Both the position numbers and the translations under genes were made by a program. Shown here piece by piece: positions 12,601 through 25,060 of a DNA stretch of 64,000 bases. The stretch comes from Centropus unirufus (Eukaryota > Chordata > Aves > Cuculiformes > Centropidae). Every line of letters begins with the position of its first letter. The first letter of the stretch is position 1. Location of the stretch: contig VYZI01000029.1 in the NCBI GenBank assembly GCA_013397695.1, positions 2,082,207 through 2,146,206 on the forward strand. Direction: 5' to 3'. The notes below the pieces were generated by a model, which made no database searches, was not told the DNA's origin, and was given only the letters and a program-made list of their open reading frames with translations.

Positions 12601-15600
12601 CTTAGCAAAGCTTAAGAGGAAAACAAAGTCTTCAATTACATTTGCATGCACACAGGACCAGGACATTGACCCACTTATGAGCCTGTGTTAAGTGCAAATG
12701 TATATGCCTGAGCCAAAACTACTCAGAAATTCACACTGAAGCAAACTTAACACAAGTCTTTCTTTCCATCTTCGTTCTGTCATCTCACATTCTACAGCAT
12801 TTTAATGCTTTTTTCCTACTACAAATTGATAATCACATCATTGGTTTAGATGGTTTATCAGAAAGAGAGTTGAATCATAAGAGAAATCTCAGACTTCATA
12901 TCTACAAAGGCATAAAAGTCAATTTAGAATGGAAGTATTGTGATAACCTAAATCACAGACAATGCCACATCAGAAAATCTATTTCTCATCTATTTAAATA
13001 TATCATTGGCATGCCAAGGGGCTAAGCCTGAAATAAACACCAATAAACCAATTCACTGAATTTTCTCAGATGTCCTAAAGACATAAAAAATAAATCTGAG
13101 TTTTCTTTCTACTTTTTTATTAGTCACAGGCAAGCATAGAAAAGGCTTTACTCAAGAACTGCAAGTAGAAAAAATGTTATGCATTCACCAGATATTTGCT
13201 CTGATTTTGATTCTAATTGCATTCCTATGTTTTCACATTCCATGCATGTTCTCTCCCTGTTAAGGTAAGAAGCTACTGACTTTCAACAGCATAATTTGGT
13301 TGTAGAAAGTCTATTTTGACACGCATCCTTGAATACTTGAGGTAAGTGGATTTTTTAACTCAGTGTTCAAAAGATCTTCCTTGGAAACTTGATTATAATC
13401 AGCTAGCTTCCATGCTGTTCTGGAATAACAATGGTCAGATGTCACTTGTGTCCCAGCCGTCAAAGATCACATTCTTCACTGCTTCTGAAAGTTGAGCAAG
13501 TACTACATCAGCAGGGGTTCATTGCTTTCCTGTGTTTTATCCCCTCAGCTCCCTGTTTTCCATCTGTCTCTCTTCCTCTATTTCTAACTCATCTAGGGGA
13601 TTCCTCTCTTCACCCTACTCCATATCAGCTCATCTTGCTTTGTGCAGTCCCATGTGTCCATTTCCCACATTGCCACACACAAGGTCTCCCCATTCCATTC
13701 CTGTGTAACTATTCTTTCACATGCCCCACTTTTCCCTGTGGACTTGAGCCTTCCTATTCCCTACTTCTCCCACCTCACAACTCCTCTAAAGTTGCTCACA
13801 GATCTAGTTCTCCTTCTTTTTGAGAAGGTGGAGAACTGGGAGGTTGGGAAAACAACTTTTGAACAACATTGAGCCCTGCTCAGCTGAGTTGGCAATACCA
13901 GGGGAAGGAGGGAAAGCAGAAATTATAAGGTTGAAGAAAGCTTTGGACTGCTTCATGGATGTCATTAATCATCAGTTTGTCTCCTCAAATGAAACAAACA
14001 ATTAAAAAAAACAAGAGGAGAATTGTGTCCACTCTCTTCATCCTCCTTCTAACTTCTACTTTCCTCTTAATTTAGTAGGTTTCTGTCTGCTATTGCCAAG
14101 AACCTAGTCTGAAATTTCATTCATGAGAAGGAATGTTCCTGTTCCAGATAAGTAATCCAATGCACTATGAAGTAGTGTGCAATCTTGGTTGATCCAGTAA
14201 AGCAAGTATTGATTTCAGTGGTGGGCCCTAGGCAAACCACAAGCGTGCAAAGAATTACTAAATGTTTTCCAGTTAGCACAGTTAAGAGAATGGCTCGTTT
14301 TTTTCTGAAGGCATGCTGCAAGGAGAAGGGAACAGCATTATTAAAACAACCTTTCATTAACAACTATTCTCTCAGCTCCAGGAAAAAGAACCTAAGAAAA
14401 CAAACAAGAAGCAGCTCAACTTGGGGGAGAGAAGAATCTGTTCATAGAGTGCGTGGCATGTCTTCATTCAATTGGGGGTTAGTGCACCTTTTCTGCATTG
14501 CAGATTTCAAGATCTTAAGTCCTTGCAGAGCTGGGGATGGTAGAGCAGATACTTCTGAAGTGTGGTTACCAATTTTATGCTAGAAAGAAGAGGAATTAGA
14601 GAAGAGGTAGCAGCAATTCATTGGTCAACCTGAACTGCAGGCCAATAATACGTAAAAAAGGCATGGTTATGCATGCAGAAATCTGAGTAAAATGTCTTCT
14701 TGTTACTAAACAGTTCAGCAGAACCTTCAAGAACAATAAACAGCAGGATCCTGAAGTTTGTGCCTCATCTGTGTCTTGTACAATTTTCCAAAGCAATACA
14801 GTGTGTTCCAACATCATATCAGAGCTCTGGATTAGTAATAATCTTATGGGAAATGTGACACCCAAATTATCAACATTGCTTACGGATGGTAGATTGTTCC
14901 CTGAAGTATTTCTCAATTACAAGTAATGTAACACTTTAAGAAAGCAGCATGGTACATGGTGTCCTCATCAGCTCCTCAGTACAGCTTAGACATAAAAATG
15001 CCATGCATTACTTAAGAGACCTGTTAGTAAATTCTTGTGATTGGGATACAGTGACAGCTACTGATCTGGTGTTTATTGGCATCAGTTCAGTGACTTCGCT
15101 AAGCGACAGCTTGTCCTATATCCTCTTACATCTGGGTTCTTTTAATTGGCTTTGGATGTTTTTTAACAGTGAGCTTTTCTCTTAGGAATATGTCTTTGAA
15201 CATGAAAATGATTATTGATGGCGGGACGAACTCTACCTTCATTAACAAATTGGTAAAAGCCCAGACTAAATTTTACTTTCTATTTCAGATGTGTACAAAT
15301 GTTTTCTGATAAGATTGTTCCTTGGCTGTGGTAGAGGGAAATAACCCAAATAAATGTTACTTCTTATTTAGGAGGAAGAAAGAATTAATTTTTGGCATGT
15401 AAAATTCTTAATTTTTCTTCCCTGTTGTGTGATGTGTATCAGAGCAAACACCAGAAAAACAGAATCAAAATAATTACAGTAATCCTGAAGTCACGTGTAA
15501 CCTTTATTAATGCCTCTCACTCCTGCCACACAGCATAGAGACTCGACTGGATTTCACAGGTAGGAACATGTGCCAGCAGTGAAATCTAAGAGAGAACTGG

Positions 15601-18600
15601 CCAGATTTTCAGTCAGTATAAATTATCAAAGTTCCATTGGATTTCATACCTCTACAAATGAATGAAGATAGCTTATCACTCCAGAGAAGACGACAACCAA
15701 TGCCTGCTGTTTAAAAAAAATCCTTGTATAAATGGCAAGCAAATAACTATAAGGAAGCAAAAATAAGACTTGAAAGGATGGTATGACAAAGCGGAGACAA
15801 CTTTGTACAACAGATATCAAAGTTTCAGAGCTGAAAAGCATGTGGTACTCCCTTGACATTTTTTTCTGTCAAAATATAATTAACGAATAGCAAAAATGTG
15901 TTTCAGTAATGCATATAATTATGTCTCCAGCTGTATATGTATTTGCTTGAAGTGGCAAAAAGAAAGGTATTCCCAGCTGCTAATGTTGACTAATCAATCT
16001 AATGTTAACAGGTAACACACCTTCAACTGAAAGAAAGTAAAAGGGCACTTTCCCAAATCAGTCAGTGCATCAAGTTGATCAAGAGAATTGGGATCACAGA
16101 AGCATTAGATGCATATCCCAGGCCCTGAATTGATGTGGATTTCTAGAATTAAAAAAAATATTGCTATCTACAAACTTAATATAAACTTGACTCCTGCAAG
16201 AAAAGTAATACTGTTGATCACATTTCTTGAAAAGTCTGCATTGTACCTTTTGCATATTATTTTTCAGTAAAGAGGAAGAAATTAGAAGCTTTGGCATTCA
16301 GAAATGTTTCCTAATACTTCTTTGGAGAGAGAGATGCAAAATTTGCAGCTCTTCCTTGCCTGCCTCCCTCTTTGCAAAACACATATCTTTTCAAACTTGT
16401 AAAGACTCTAAAAGTTTCAGTGAAGGGAAAATGCATTTCCACGTAAGCTACCTGATGCCATACCAGCCTTAACAGAAGAGTTTGTTTTATCATTGCTTCC
16501 CTTGCCCTTTTCCCTAAGAGAAATTCATTCAGGCATTGGGAATGGGAAAAAGAATTACACATACACAAATGAGTAAATGAAAGACACAACAGACCATAGT
16601 CTACCGTTCATACTATTTGCTGCTTTGTCTTGCAAGCAGTGAGGAAAAGGAGTTCACTATAGTCCTTTAAGGCAATCCCCACAGCCATGGTTTCCATTCT
16701 TCTCAAACCTGTAGCTAAAATCATAGCTAGGAGCCCCAGAAAGACAACAGAAAAGTCTGTGCCAACTGGTAACAACCTGGCATATCTAGTTTTTGCTCTC
16801 AGGATTGCTTCAGCTTGATTGTTTACTACTAGGAAGCAAGTCAGGTGTTGGCCAGAATCCTCTGACTCATAGGTCATGTTCCTGCTCTGGAAACTTAGCA
16901 GCACAGTAGTGCTGGCACTGAAAGGACCTCCAGGTCAGAACAGGAGGCTCAAGGTTAGTCAAAGTGCTGTTGGCATTAGAGTGAAAATACTAATCACAGT
17001 ATGGGATCCTGACGTCCACGTAAGTTGTTCTTGAATTGTCATCATCCTTTTCTAGATGCTGTTTGTCCCCTCTGATAGAGATCTTGCACCTGAGAACCAG
17101 GCATGAAAATCTTCAGTTTGCTGGTGTTCTTATTGTGTTCTGTCTCTCCTTCAGATATTTCTAACTTTCCCTCCAATGGTTCTGCAACACTAGTCACCTC
17201 ATTTGTTGTAAAGCTAATGCAATGGTAGCATCAGAACATCAACCTGGCTTGCTGATCAGCCAAGCAGTCCTTGTTTCCAAAGGGAAAAATATGCCTAATG
17301 GAAGAAAAAAATCAGAAGATCTAAATTATTTTTGTTATCAAAAAGTAGGTAAATAAGCAGGGCTTATAAACTCTGTAAACATCACTGATTTCTCCTGGGA
17401 TATTTAAATAGCTCCATTTTTAATTCATGCACAGATAAAAGGTCACATTTCTGAAAAGTGGTTTCTATTAGTTGTGGAAATATTTTGATTCAATGTTCTT
17501 CCCACAATAAATGTAACATTCAAGGAGTCCTTTATATAGATCCGGTTCAGCAAAGCTCTTAAAAAAATGTTTACACTGTAACGACGCTATATACAAAACA
17601 ACATCATACATTTCCCATATTTCCAAAATGGTTATTGGAATACCTACTTTAACAGAAACGTTTCCAACAACTAGACACAAAAAGACCAAAGAAAATCAAT
17701 AAAAGTGTTGTTGGGTTTTCTTCCTACCAATGAATATTGGCAAACAAACCGATCATTAGCTCCTAGCTGCCAGACCTTCAGTATCCGTGTAGAACAAGTC
17801 ACATTAAAATCTTGGTTTTTGACTGGGAATGCACAACACTATTGTATTTAATAGTAAAAATAATATGATAGTACTAACAATGGTCTGATTCTTACTTTCA
17901 AATGTATTTCCTTTCAGTGGTGACTGTTGGATTCTACCTTGACCCAGGAGAAGTTTCTTGCGGCATGGAAGATGAGGAAAATGAAGGAAATGCACTTTCT
18001 CAGCAAACACACTTAAGTACTGTTCTACCCACCCTAGCCCAAGGACTTACAGATATAAAGAGCTTTTTATACTTCCCAACACAGTCACATGCACCCCTTG
18101 GTCTTCATGAGGAACACAGACCACACTGCAACTGATTCCACCACACACACACCTTGCTGAGCAACATTGCAATGTCAGCTGCAGCAAACATTCTGGCAAG
18201 TGCAGAGATGGACAGAAAATGGTGCAATCACCTTCTAGATGTTTTCAGTTCATCCAAAACTGTGTTGCTAAATGTCTAAGGAGGGGGGAGGGCAGTTCAA
18301 TGCCTTTGGGGGGGGGGTTTCTGCGTTTTTCTAGTCTTTCTGACCAGACAGACAATGATGGTAATAATATGCTTCGACTGTATCAATTGTTCTTAGCAAG
18401 TAATGTTTCAACACAAAAGTGCAAACAATTAAGAAAAAAAATGCTCATTGGACATTTTCATGTTAAGCTACTATACACTTTCAGGAAAAGAAAAGGAGGT
18501 AAAGAAGTAGAAATCCAGGATAGCTCATTTTCTCCAGAGTCAAAGGCATCGGCTCTTGTCTTTCCATGTCATCTTGCTATCAATAAGCTGTTGCTAGGAT

Positions 18601-18881
18601 GTGAATGTTTCCATGGCAATGAGTGAACTCTTCAGCTTCACTAACAGCACTGTTCTTCAGCCCCCTGCCATCCCCCACCCCCATCTTTCGTTTTCTGAGA
18701 TTGTTTAGTTTTTCATACCAGTGGAAAAAAATATGAAAATGAAAATATAATAAGACCGGCAAATCCTACATCAGACTAAAACCTACAAAGGCTTTAAGGA
18801 CTTCACTGTGACTTCAGGTAACATAACTGAGAAGAGATTGTGGATTTAGCCATAATTTGCAGCTGCTTTCTTTTATTTCAG
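9629..18881. other. Intergenic, no gene seen
   Basis: AT-rich, with short chance frames only. The longest, at 10238-10759 minus (173 codons), has no recognisable domain or plausible splice context. A motif near 10492 (TTAGGCCATGTCTATACCAT) loosely recalls an old reptile-type DNA repeat but is too short to assign. A pyrimidine-rich stretch lies at 13500-13800. Confidence 0.7.
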
Positions 18882-19140
18882 ACTTCTGACATGGAGTCGA
18901 ATGCTACATCAGACTCAGAAAACGTCCTGAGACTCGAAAGAGGAAGCTGAATTTTGAGGGCCAGCTCTTCTGGGTTTGGAGGATTTCGGCTGCAGAAGCT
19001 CTCGCGCAGATGCTCGGTGGAGGCGGAGGCACAGAGGCCGGGCTGCGATTGCCACCTGTTGGGTCTGAAATTGTAACTGCAGGGCCGGGAGGAGCCCCAG
19101 AGGCTCCGCTGCTGCAGCGCTCACTGGAGCTCGGGCTGCA
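18882..19140. promoter_or_regulatory. Isolated CpG-rich patch about 30 kb upstream of OPRM1
   Basis: About 14 CpG dinucleotides fall within about 240 bp here, against flanks where CpG is rare. The patch is preceded by a good plus-strand acceptor-like sequence (pyrimidine tract TTTCTTTTATTTCAG ending at 18881). A 19-codon frame from an ATG at 18891 in strong context (G at -3 and +4) runs to a stop at 18948-18950. The minus-strand frame at 18915-19124 has no recognisable protein features. It could be a small regulatory CpG island, an alternative first exon, a noncoding RNA start or a GC-rich repeat; sequence alone does not decide. Confidence 0.35.
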
Positions 19141-22100
19141 GCTTGCTTGTCAACTGCAGCTCTTTATGTTTGGCAAACTGTTCAAATAGGCAAACTTTAA
19201 AGCAGGAGGAGGTTAGGAAAGGACAAGCCCTTTCTTTGCTTCCCTTCTCCTCCTCTCTTTTTTAAAGGAGGAAAAAGACCTCAAAAGGAGGTCTTTTTGT
19301 CAAGGTGTTGGCTGAAAGTCTCCCTGCTTACTCAAAGGAGACAATGAGGATGAATCAATGAGCCCTGGAGGCCCACGGCTCTACCCTGCTCCAAGTGAGC
19401 ACTGCAACCGGGCAGTGTTTTACCCGACTATTCAGGGAACAGACAGCCTCACCCTGGTGCTCTCTTTGCTTTTTCTTCTTCAAATAAAAACAAAAAAAAT
19501 ATGACATAAAGAGATCAATGGCAAGAAAAGGAGACAGAAGTGTGCCTTCTTGGCTTGCCAGTGTCTGAAGCATCCTGGGAGCAGTAGGCGTCACCACAAG
19601 CTGGGTCTAAACCCTGACATCCCACCCCTATTGTTAAGAAACTCTTGGCTGAGGTGTCACTGCTGCTCCTTTCAGAAGACTTGTCCACCCAGTTTCTCAG
19701 TCGGTATCATCAGCCTGTCTGACTATTCACCCTGGGCTCGATTTGGGGTATTTTTTAGCTAGAGGGCAAAGGCAGAAGGAAGAAGAAGAAAAAATGAGGT
19801 GGAAAAATCATACAGAAAAAGGGTAGGAGTCACCAAGCAATTTTGATTCCACATGTAAGAAGTTGTAATTAAGGAAATCAAGGATAATCTGATCTGTAGG
19901 TACTTCTTTGCCTGCATTCATCAGATGGTTTTCTAGCAATGACTGACAGCAAATCCCAGCAAGCATACTCCGTGTGGTAGTGGAGTTCAAAGGCAATGGA
20001 TAAGGTAACCCACACTAGAAATGAGACCAAGAAACTCATAAAATACTTATTATGATCTTTGCTTTAAAATAGATCAGATTGACAAGAAACAAGAGGCACA
20101 TTTATTCTGTTTTTCTTAATAACAGAAAAAATCCATTTCAGAGCCTAGTTTATGAACTCTTTACATCCTATCCAATCTGCCTCTAGTACTCGTGTGGCAA
20201 CTTGTGTTAGACTTTCAAATACATTCAACTTTTTTTTTTTCCTTAGGAATAATGCAGAAGTATTTTTGGCACTAAGTATGTTGTGTGCTTGTTTGCCAAG
20301 TGCTTTTGACAGCTCTCCTTGATTATGAGACAGAATTTTTCTTTAAACTACTCTATTTTCTAGACAGCCACCTTAGGCACAGACAGTTTCCTCCAACAAA
20401 AAGCATATTTATGGAAATACATTGTTAAAAATTTAATGGCCTGTTACTGCTTTTCATCATTTGGCTGGTCCTCTCTTTTCCAAAATCAGCTCCTCTGCTC
20501 AGCTGAGACACCCTAGTCAGAGTCTCGCCACAAGCACATAGTCAGAGGTCTAGTTAGATTCTTCAGTACCAATGAATTTGTCTGCTGGCAGCTGTTGCCT
20601 TCTCCCACTTTGATAAATCGGCTTTTATACTGAAGATATTTTCCAGTACTGCACTGAAAATTAAAACATTATTCAGAGCTTCCTCCTGAGAGGCCATTGA
20701 ATAAAAAGCAGATTAGCCTCAGACCCATATACCTATTTGAAGCATTTACAGCCCTAAAAATATTGTTGCTCAAGTTGCAAAATTAGGATAGGGCTTGTGG
20801 CATGTTACTAGGAATGGGAATCCTGATCTTACTGGGCCACTTGGCAGCATCATTAATTGATGTCTTATAGATACTGCCTTAAAATTTGACATAGGGCAGT
20901 CTTTTGCAATAAATATCACCTGAAGATGCTGAATTACGACAGCTGGGGAATCTAACACTATATGCTTGGTAGCTCACAATGAACTAAGTGTTGGTGGGGC
21001 AAGTTAATGACGGGAAGGTAGCACACGTTGGGCATAATCAGGTAGCTAAAAAGGCTGTAAAAAGGGACTTTAACTGACCCAGAGAACTCATGAGGCTACA
21101 TGATCAAAGCAGAATACTCTCAGAATTGCCATTAGCTGTGCTAAAGTCATTAAGAATATCAAATACATTCATATCCTTTAAACTACTTAGAAAAATTTTG
21201 TTATTTATCCACTTTCAAAAAATCTGATTTGAATAAGAACCGGGTCAGCTCGAGACATGGCATAACTTACGCTCAAAGCTGCTCTTTTGAAGTACAGATG
21301 AAGATAAACTACATACTAGACTCTGGTCCAAAATACACACAGGTCAGTAGGAATCCCTCAGTGGGTTTTGGGATTCTCTTTACAAGACAAGTATTGAAGA
21401 TAGGAAGAAGAACTGATGAAAGATAACACTTTTTGGAAAGAATCAAGCAAGGCATATGTTAAGTTTCTAAGTACCAACTCCATGTGACACTCAAAAGCAG
21501 AAAGACCAGTGTGTCTCTCAGCTGTCTTTTCTTTCTGCTGGCATAAATGACTTTCAGGGAGTAACAGGTATTACCAAGCCAACGATATGGAAACCCCTCT
21601 AAGTTCTCAGTCTACTTCACACCCCAGCATAGGAATTTCAGGCAGATCATTGGAAGAACTCAAGGCTGTCCTCCCCAGCCCGAAATAAAAAGGAAATAGC
21701 ACAGCAATTGACCTGTGCTGCAGTGATGGATGTAGTTCATCCATACCAAAGCAAGGGAGTTTAAAGCAAACATGACTAGTCCTCTTAGCTGGCACTCCAT
21801 CACAAGGCACGAACACATTGGCTTCCCATTGCAACTTAGACTTCTCATCCTTCCTGTCTTGAAAACAGTGCTAAATACTCTTTCGCAAACTGAGACAACA
21901 CACCCACAAAAGAAGCTGGCAGTACAAATTCTCTTCCCACTACCTCTCCTGCTTCCCTACCAACTTTTCTTGCCTTAATATTTTTTTACAGCAAGGCTAT
22001 CAAGGACTGAGGAGATAAAATCATTTGAAATTAAAAATTCAGAAATTAGTAAAGTGTAAAATAGTTTGGATCAATAAACAAAATTACTTAATGGTAATAT

Positions 22101-23639
22101 GGTAGGTTTTACAAGGAAAATCAATATTTCTTCCAAATTAGTTAATTTCAGTGATGAATGAAGAAAAGGTAGAGGCCAAACTATTTAAAACTTATTCAGT
22201 GAGCAAGATTGCAGCCTTCCAACCAGGTAAGAATGTTGAAAGGCTATGGAAGATAATATTATAGTTCTCAGCTCCCCTAAACACAACTTATGATGCCTTA
22301 TGTTTATATTTACCTCAGAATAAGTTATCTTTACATGTTACTTTTGGTTTGGGACTAATTAATTGCACCAGACTTTAAATATATTTAAACTTATTTCAAC
22401 TTAAACCGTTGAGATATGTTTTCAACTTGGACTCATCAAAAGAGCTTGAACCTGTTCACAGTACTCTTATTTGGTGACAGAATGATAGCATTGATGTGAC
22501 CTGAGGCAGATCTTTGTAAAAAAAAATTTGTATAAGACACAGTAAATCTGTGATGTCGGGTTGTCATTGTATAAAAACTGCCCTTTTACCTACATTCATG
22601 GAGTTTTGTCTTGCAGATACTGAAGACATCTCACTTTTCATTTTTGTTACTGTTTATAAAGCATACTTTCTCTGACAGTTTTATTCTGAAAACAGCTTTA
22701 TTTAACCCCTCAGAAATGTAAGACAATATCTAATTTGGAAATGTGGCATATCAGGAAATCTAGAATTAAGTTTAAATTGAACAAGAACTATGATCTACCA
22801 TGATTAGACATCTGCCAAGATGAACCAATTTCAGCCCTATCAGAGTCAGGAAGTAATTCCTCACATTTGAAAGCCACTTTATCTGGGATGAGGGAGAGCA
22901 GAGGAAGGGTAATTTCCTAAATACAAGATTCAATACTATTCTTTAATGTTACTTTGGGGGCACTTGAAAAGTGGTTGTATGCTGTTAGGACTCGGAAACG
23001 TGAAAAAAGCATGGGAGGCTTGCTGGTGGCACCAAGCCATTACAATGTGTTTGCTTCCAGCCAGCTACATGGGCATTGTTGTCCAATTCTGACAGTGATT
23101 GCTTACTATCGCATATGCCAGGCTCTGCCTCCCTGTCTCTCTTCTTCCCTATGTTTCTGTGTCTGCTTTCCTCCCTAAATCGCTGTCCATGGTCAGGATC
23201 TTAGGTTTACCTAACAATATAGAGCCGATACAGAATTTTCCAGCTATCAGTTCCTGCCTCCAGTTAGCACTAGCAGTTATAACACAGATCCCTTTAACAA
23301 ACTGGTGCAGCTCCAATCCTTATGCTAGTTAGCATTTCAATCCCTTTACTGCTCTTGGAAAGTGTTTCCAGAGCCTTGTTGTTCAGAGCACAAACCTCTA
23401 CCCAGTATTGAGCCAATTAATGGTTAATTCATGCCACTAGGTTTGCCAGCCATCTCCTTTAACATAGTTATTTTCCCTAAAGGAGTTTGACACAAACACC
23501 CCCTGCATTTTTAGAAAACAATCATACATCCTCACAGCTTGCATTTTGCCAGTTTATATGAGCCAGATTCTTTAAATGTCTTCTGATAAAGTGTCTTCTC
23601 CTCTTCACCCTAGTAATCCCTCTCAGCAGGAACTTTTGA
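19141..23639. other. Intergenic, no gene seen
   Basis: Apart from the hairpin at 19272, I see only AT-rich noncoding sequence with short frames that lack codon structure or motifs. No repeat family is recognised. Confidence 0.7.
19272..19298. repeat. Perfect 11-bp inverted repeat (hairpin)
   Basis: AAAAAGACCTC (19272-19282), loop AAAAG, then GAGGTCTTTTT (19288-19298). The T-rich 3' arm would resemble an RNA polymerase III stop if transcribed on the plus strand, but no upstream pol III promoter is evident. It lies about 130 bp after the CpG-rich patch. Confidence 0.7.
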
Positions 23640-23970
23640 AGTCTTCCTTCCCATATGGCAGGCAGCCAGTTTGAACACAGTATTCTTGAGTTATTCCATA
23701 GTGCCTTTTAAAAGGATTGGATATTTCCCATCTTTACTGCTAATACTTAATCTGAGACTTCACAGAACAGCAGCAGCAGTTGGGTTTGGTTAATGCAGGA
23801 GGTTTCCAAGTAATAGTCACCCCATGACCAAACAGAATAGCTGGGTCTTTGTATTTCCCATGCAACTTCCACTTGATGAATTTCAAGCTTGTAATAGAAA
23901 TCCACTTTACTAGTCCCTAAATTCATGACACTGTATTTTGTATAATGAAATTGGGTCTTAATTATTATTG
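23640..23970 (-). mobile_element. Possible very old CR1-like relic, antisense
   Basis: The segment has GAACACAGTATTC followed by GTGCC spacing near 23676, and a CATGACACTGTATTTTG...AATGAAATTGGG block near 23925-23957. Both resemble reverse-complement pieces of the old CR1 families shared by turtles, crocodilians and birds. Similarity is patchy and judged from memory. Confidence 0.35.
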
Positions 23971-24061
23971 TATCTGAAATCCTCTGTACAATATTCTGCT
24001 TTAGACCAAATTATAAGAGAAAGCATTTCTCCCGTTCCAACAGTGTTAAAATGCTTTCTAC

Positions 24062-24563
24062 AGTTTTAGTGAGGCCATACCTCACCAGTTCAGTTTTGGG
24101 ACCCTAAATAGAATGAGGGCTTAGAGGCACTAGAGAGAGTCCAGAGAAGCTGGCAAAGAGGTTGGAGAACAAGTCTCATGCAGAATAGCTAAGGGAAGTG
24201 GGTGGTGTTAATCCCTGGAGAAAAGGAGCCTGAGGGGAGACCTTATTGCTCTCTACAACTACCTGAAAGGAGGATGTAGTGAGGTCAATGTTGGTTTCTT
24301 CTCCCAAGTAGCAAGTGATAGGATGAGAGGAAATGGCCTCAAGTTGCACCAGGAGAGATTCAGATTGGATGTTTGGAAAAATTTCTTCTCTGAAAGGAAT
24401 ATCAGGCACTGGAACAAGCTACTCAGGGAAGTAGTTGAGTGACCAACCCTGGAGGTATTTAAAAGACAGGTAGACGAGGTGCTCAGGAATATATAGGGGA
24501 CAGTACAGCTGGACTTGATCTGAAAGACGTCTTCCAACTGAATGATTCTATGATTCTATGATT
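24062..24563 (+). mobile_element. CR1 LINE 3' fragment (about 500 bp)
   Basis: It begins within the late RT ORF (TTTTAGTGAGGCCATACCTC, from the LVRPHLEYC region), continues through the segment with GGCCTCAAGTTGCACCAG (NGLKLHQ) and the TGGAACAAGCTACTCAGGGA segment, and ends with TTCCAACTGAATGATTCTA and further copies of the 8-bp tail to about 24563. Frameshifts and stops show it is inactive. It lies about 90 bp after a more decayed, oppositely oriented candidate at 23640-23970. Confidence 0.92.
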
Positions 24564-24969
24564 TCGTAACATACAGTTAATGTATAGTAAGGTTAGCAAG
24601 TACTTTATTTCATGGACTACAGTACAATAGTGTGTATATTACGGTCTTATTTCAGAAACTCTGAAATTCTGATTCATTTTAATCTATCACAGGTATCAGC
24701 TTATCTACTTGGGTAGTAATTATGTTCATCTCATAACACCTCAATAAAAAAATTCATTGTATGCTCTAAGGTCTCATTTTGAAAATTATCTCATCTAGAT
24801 AGTATTGGCAAGTCTGGGTCTTTTTATTTTATATTCTGTTTTTGTTGTGGAAGGCAGCTCTTGCCTCTTTATCTGATTTGCTATAGTTTGTGAATTGCTT
24901 AGTGAATGTAACCTCTAAAAAAAGATTATTGACAATTAATTGGGAGCCAAGATAGAATATTGGCAAAAA

Positions 24970-25060
24970 TGTGACTTGGTAGCTCAGTAATTTGAGCATT
25001 CAGATTAGAGTAAGGAGTACTGGATTCCTATTCCTGCTCCACAGATCATTCTAGCCAATA
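24970..25060 (+). mobile_element. MIR-like ancient SINE relic
   Basis: GGTAGCTCAGTAATTTGAGC resembles the tRNA-derived A-box head of an ancient amniote MIR-type SINE. It is followed at normal spacing by AGGAGTACTGGATTCCTATTCCTGCTCCAC, the B-box/core-side sequence. It is heavily diverged with no poly(A) or young features. Confidence 0.5.

Noticed and set aside
13431..13823. 130-codon plus-strand frame
   Set aside because: Low-complexity Pro/Ser/Leu/His translation of a pyrimidine-rich stretch, with no recognisable domain.
14185..14583. 132-codon plus-strand frame
   Set aside because: No motif or protein similarity recognised, with base composition like the flanks. The length is within chance expectation for 64 kb.
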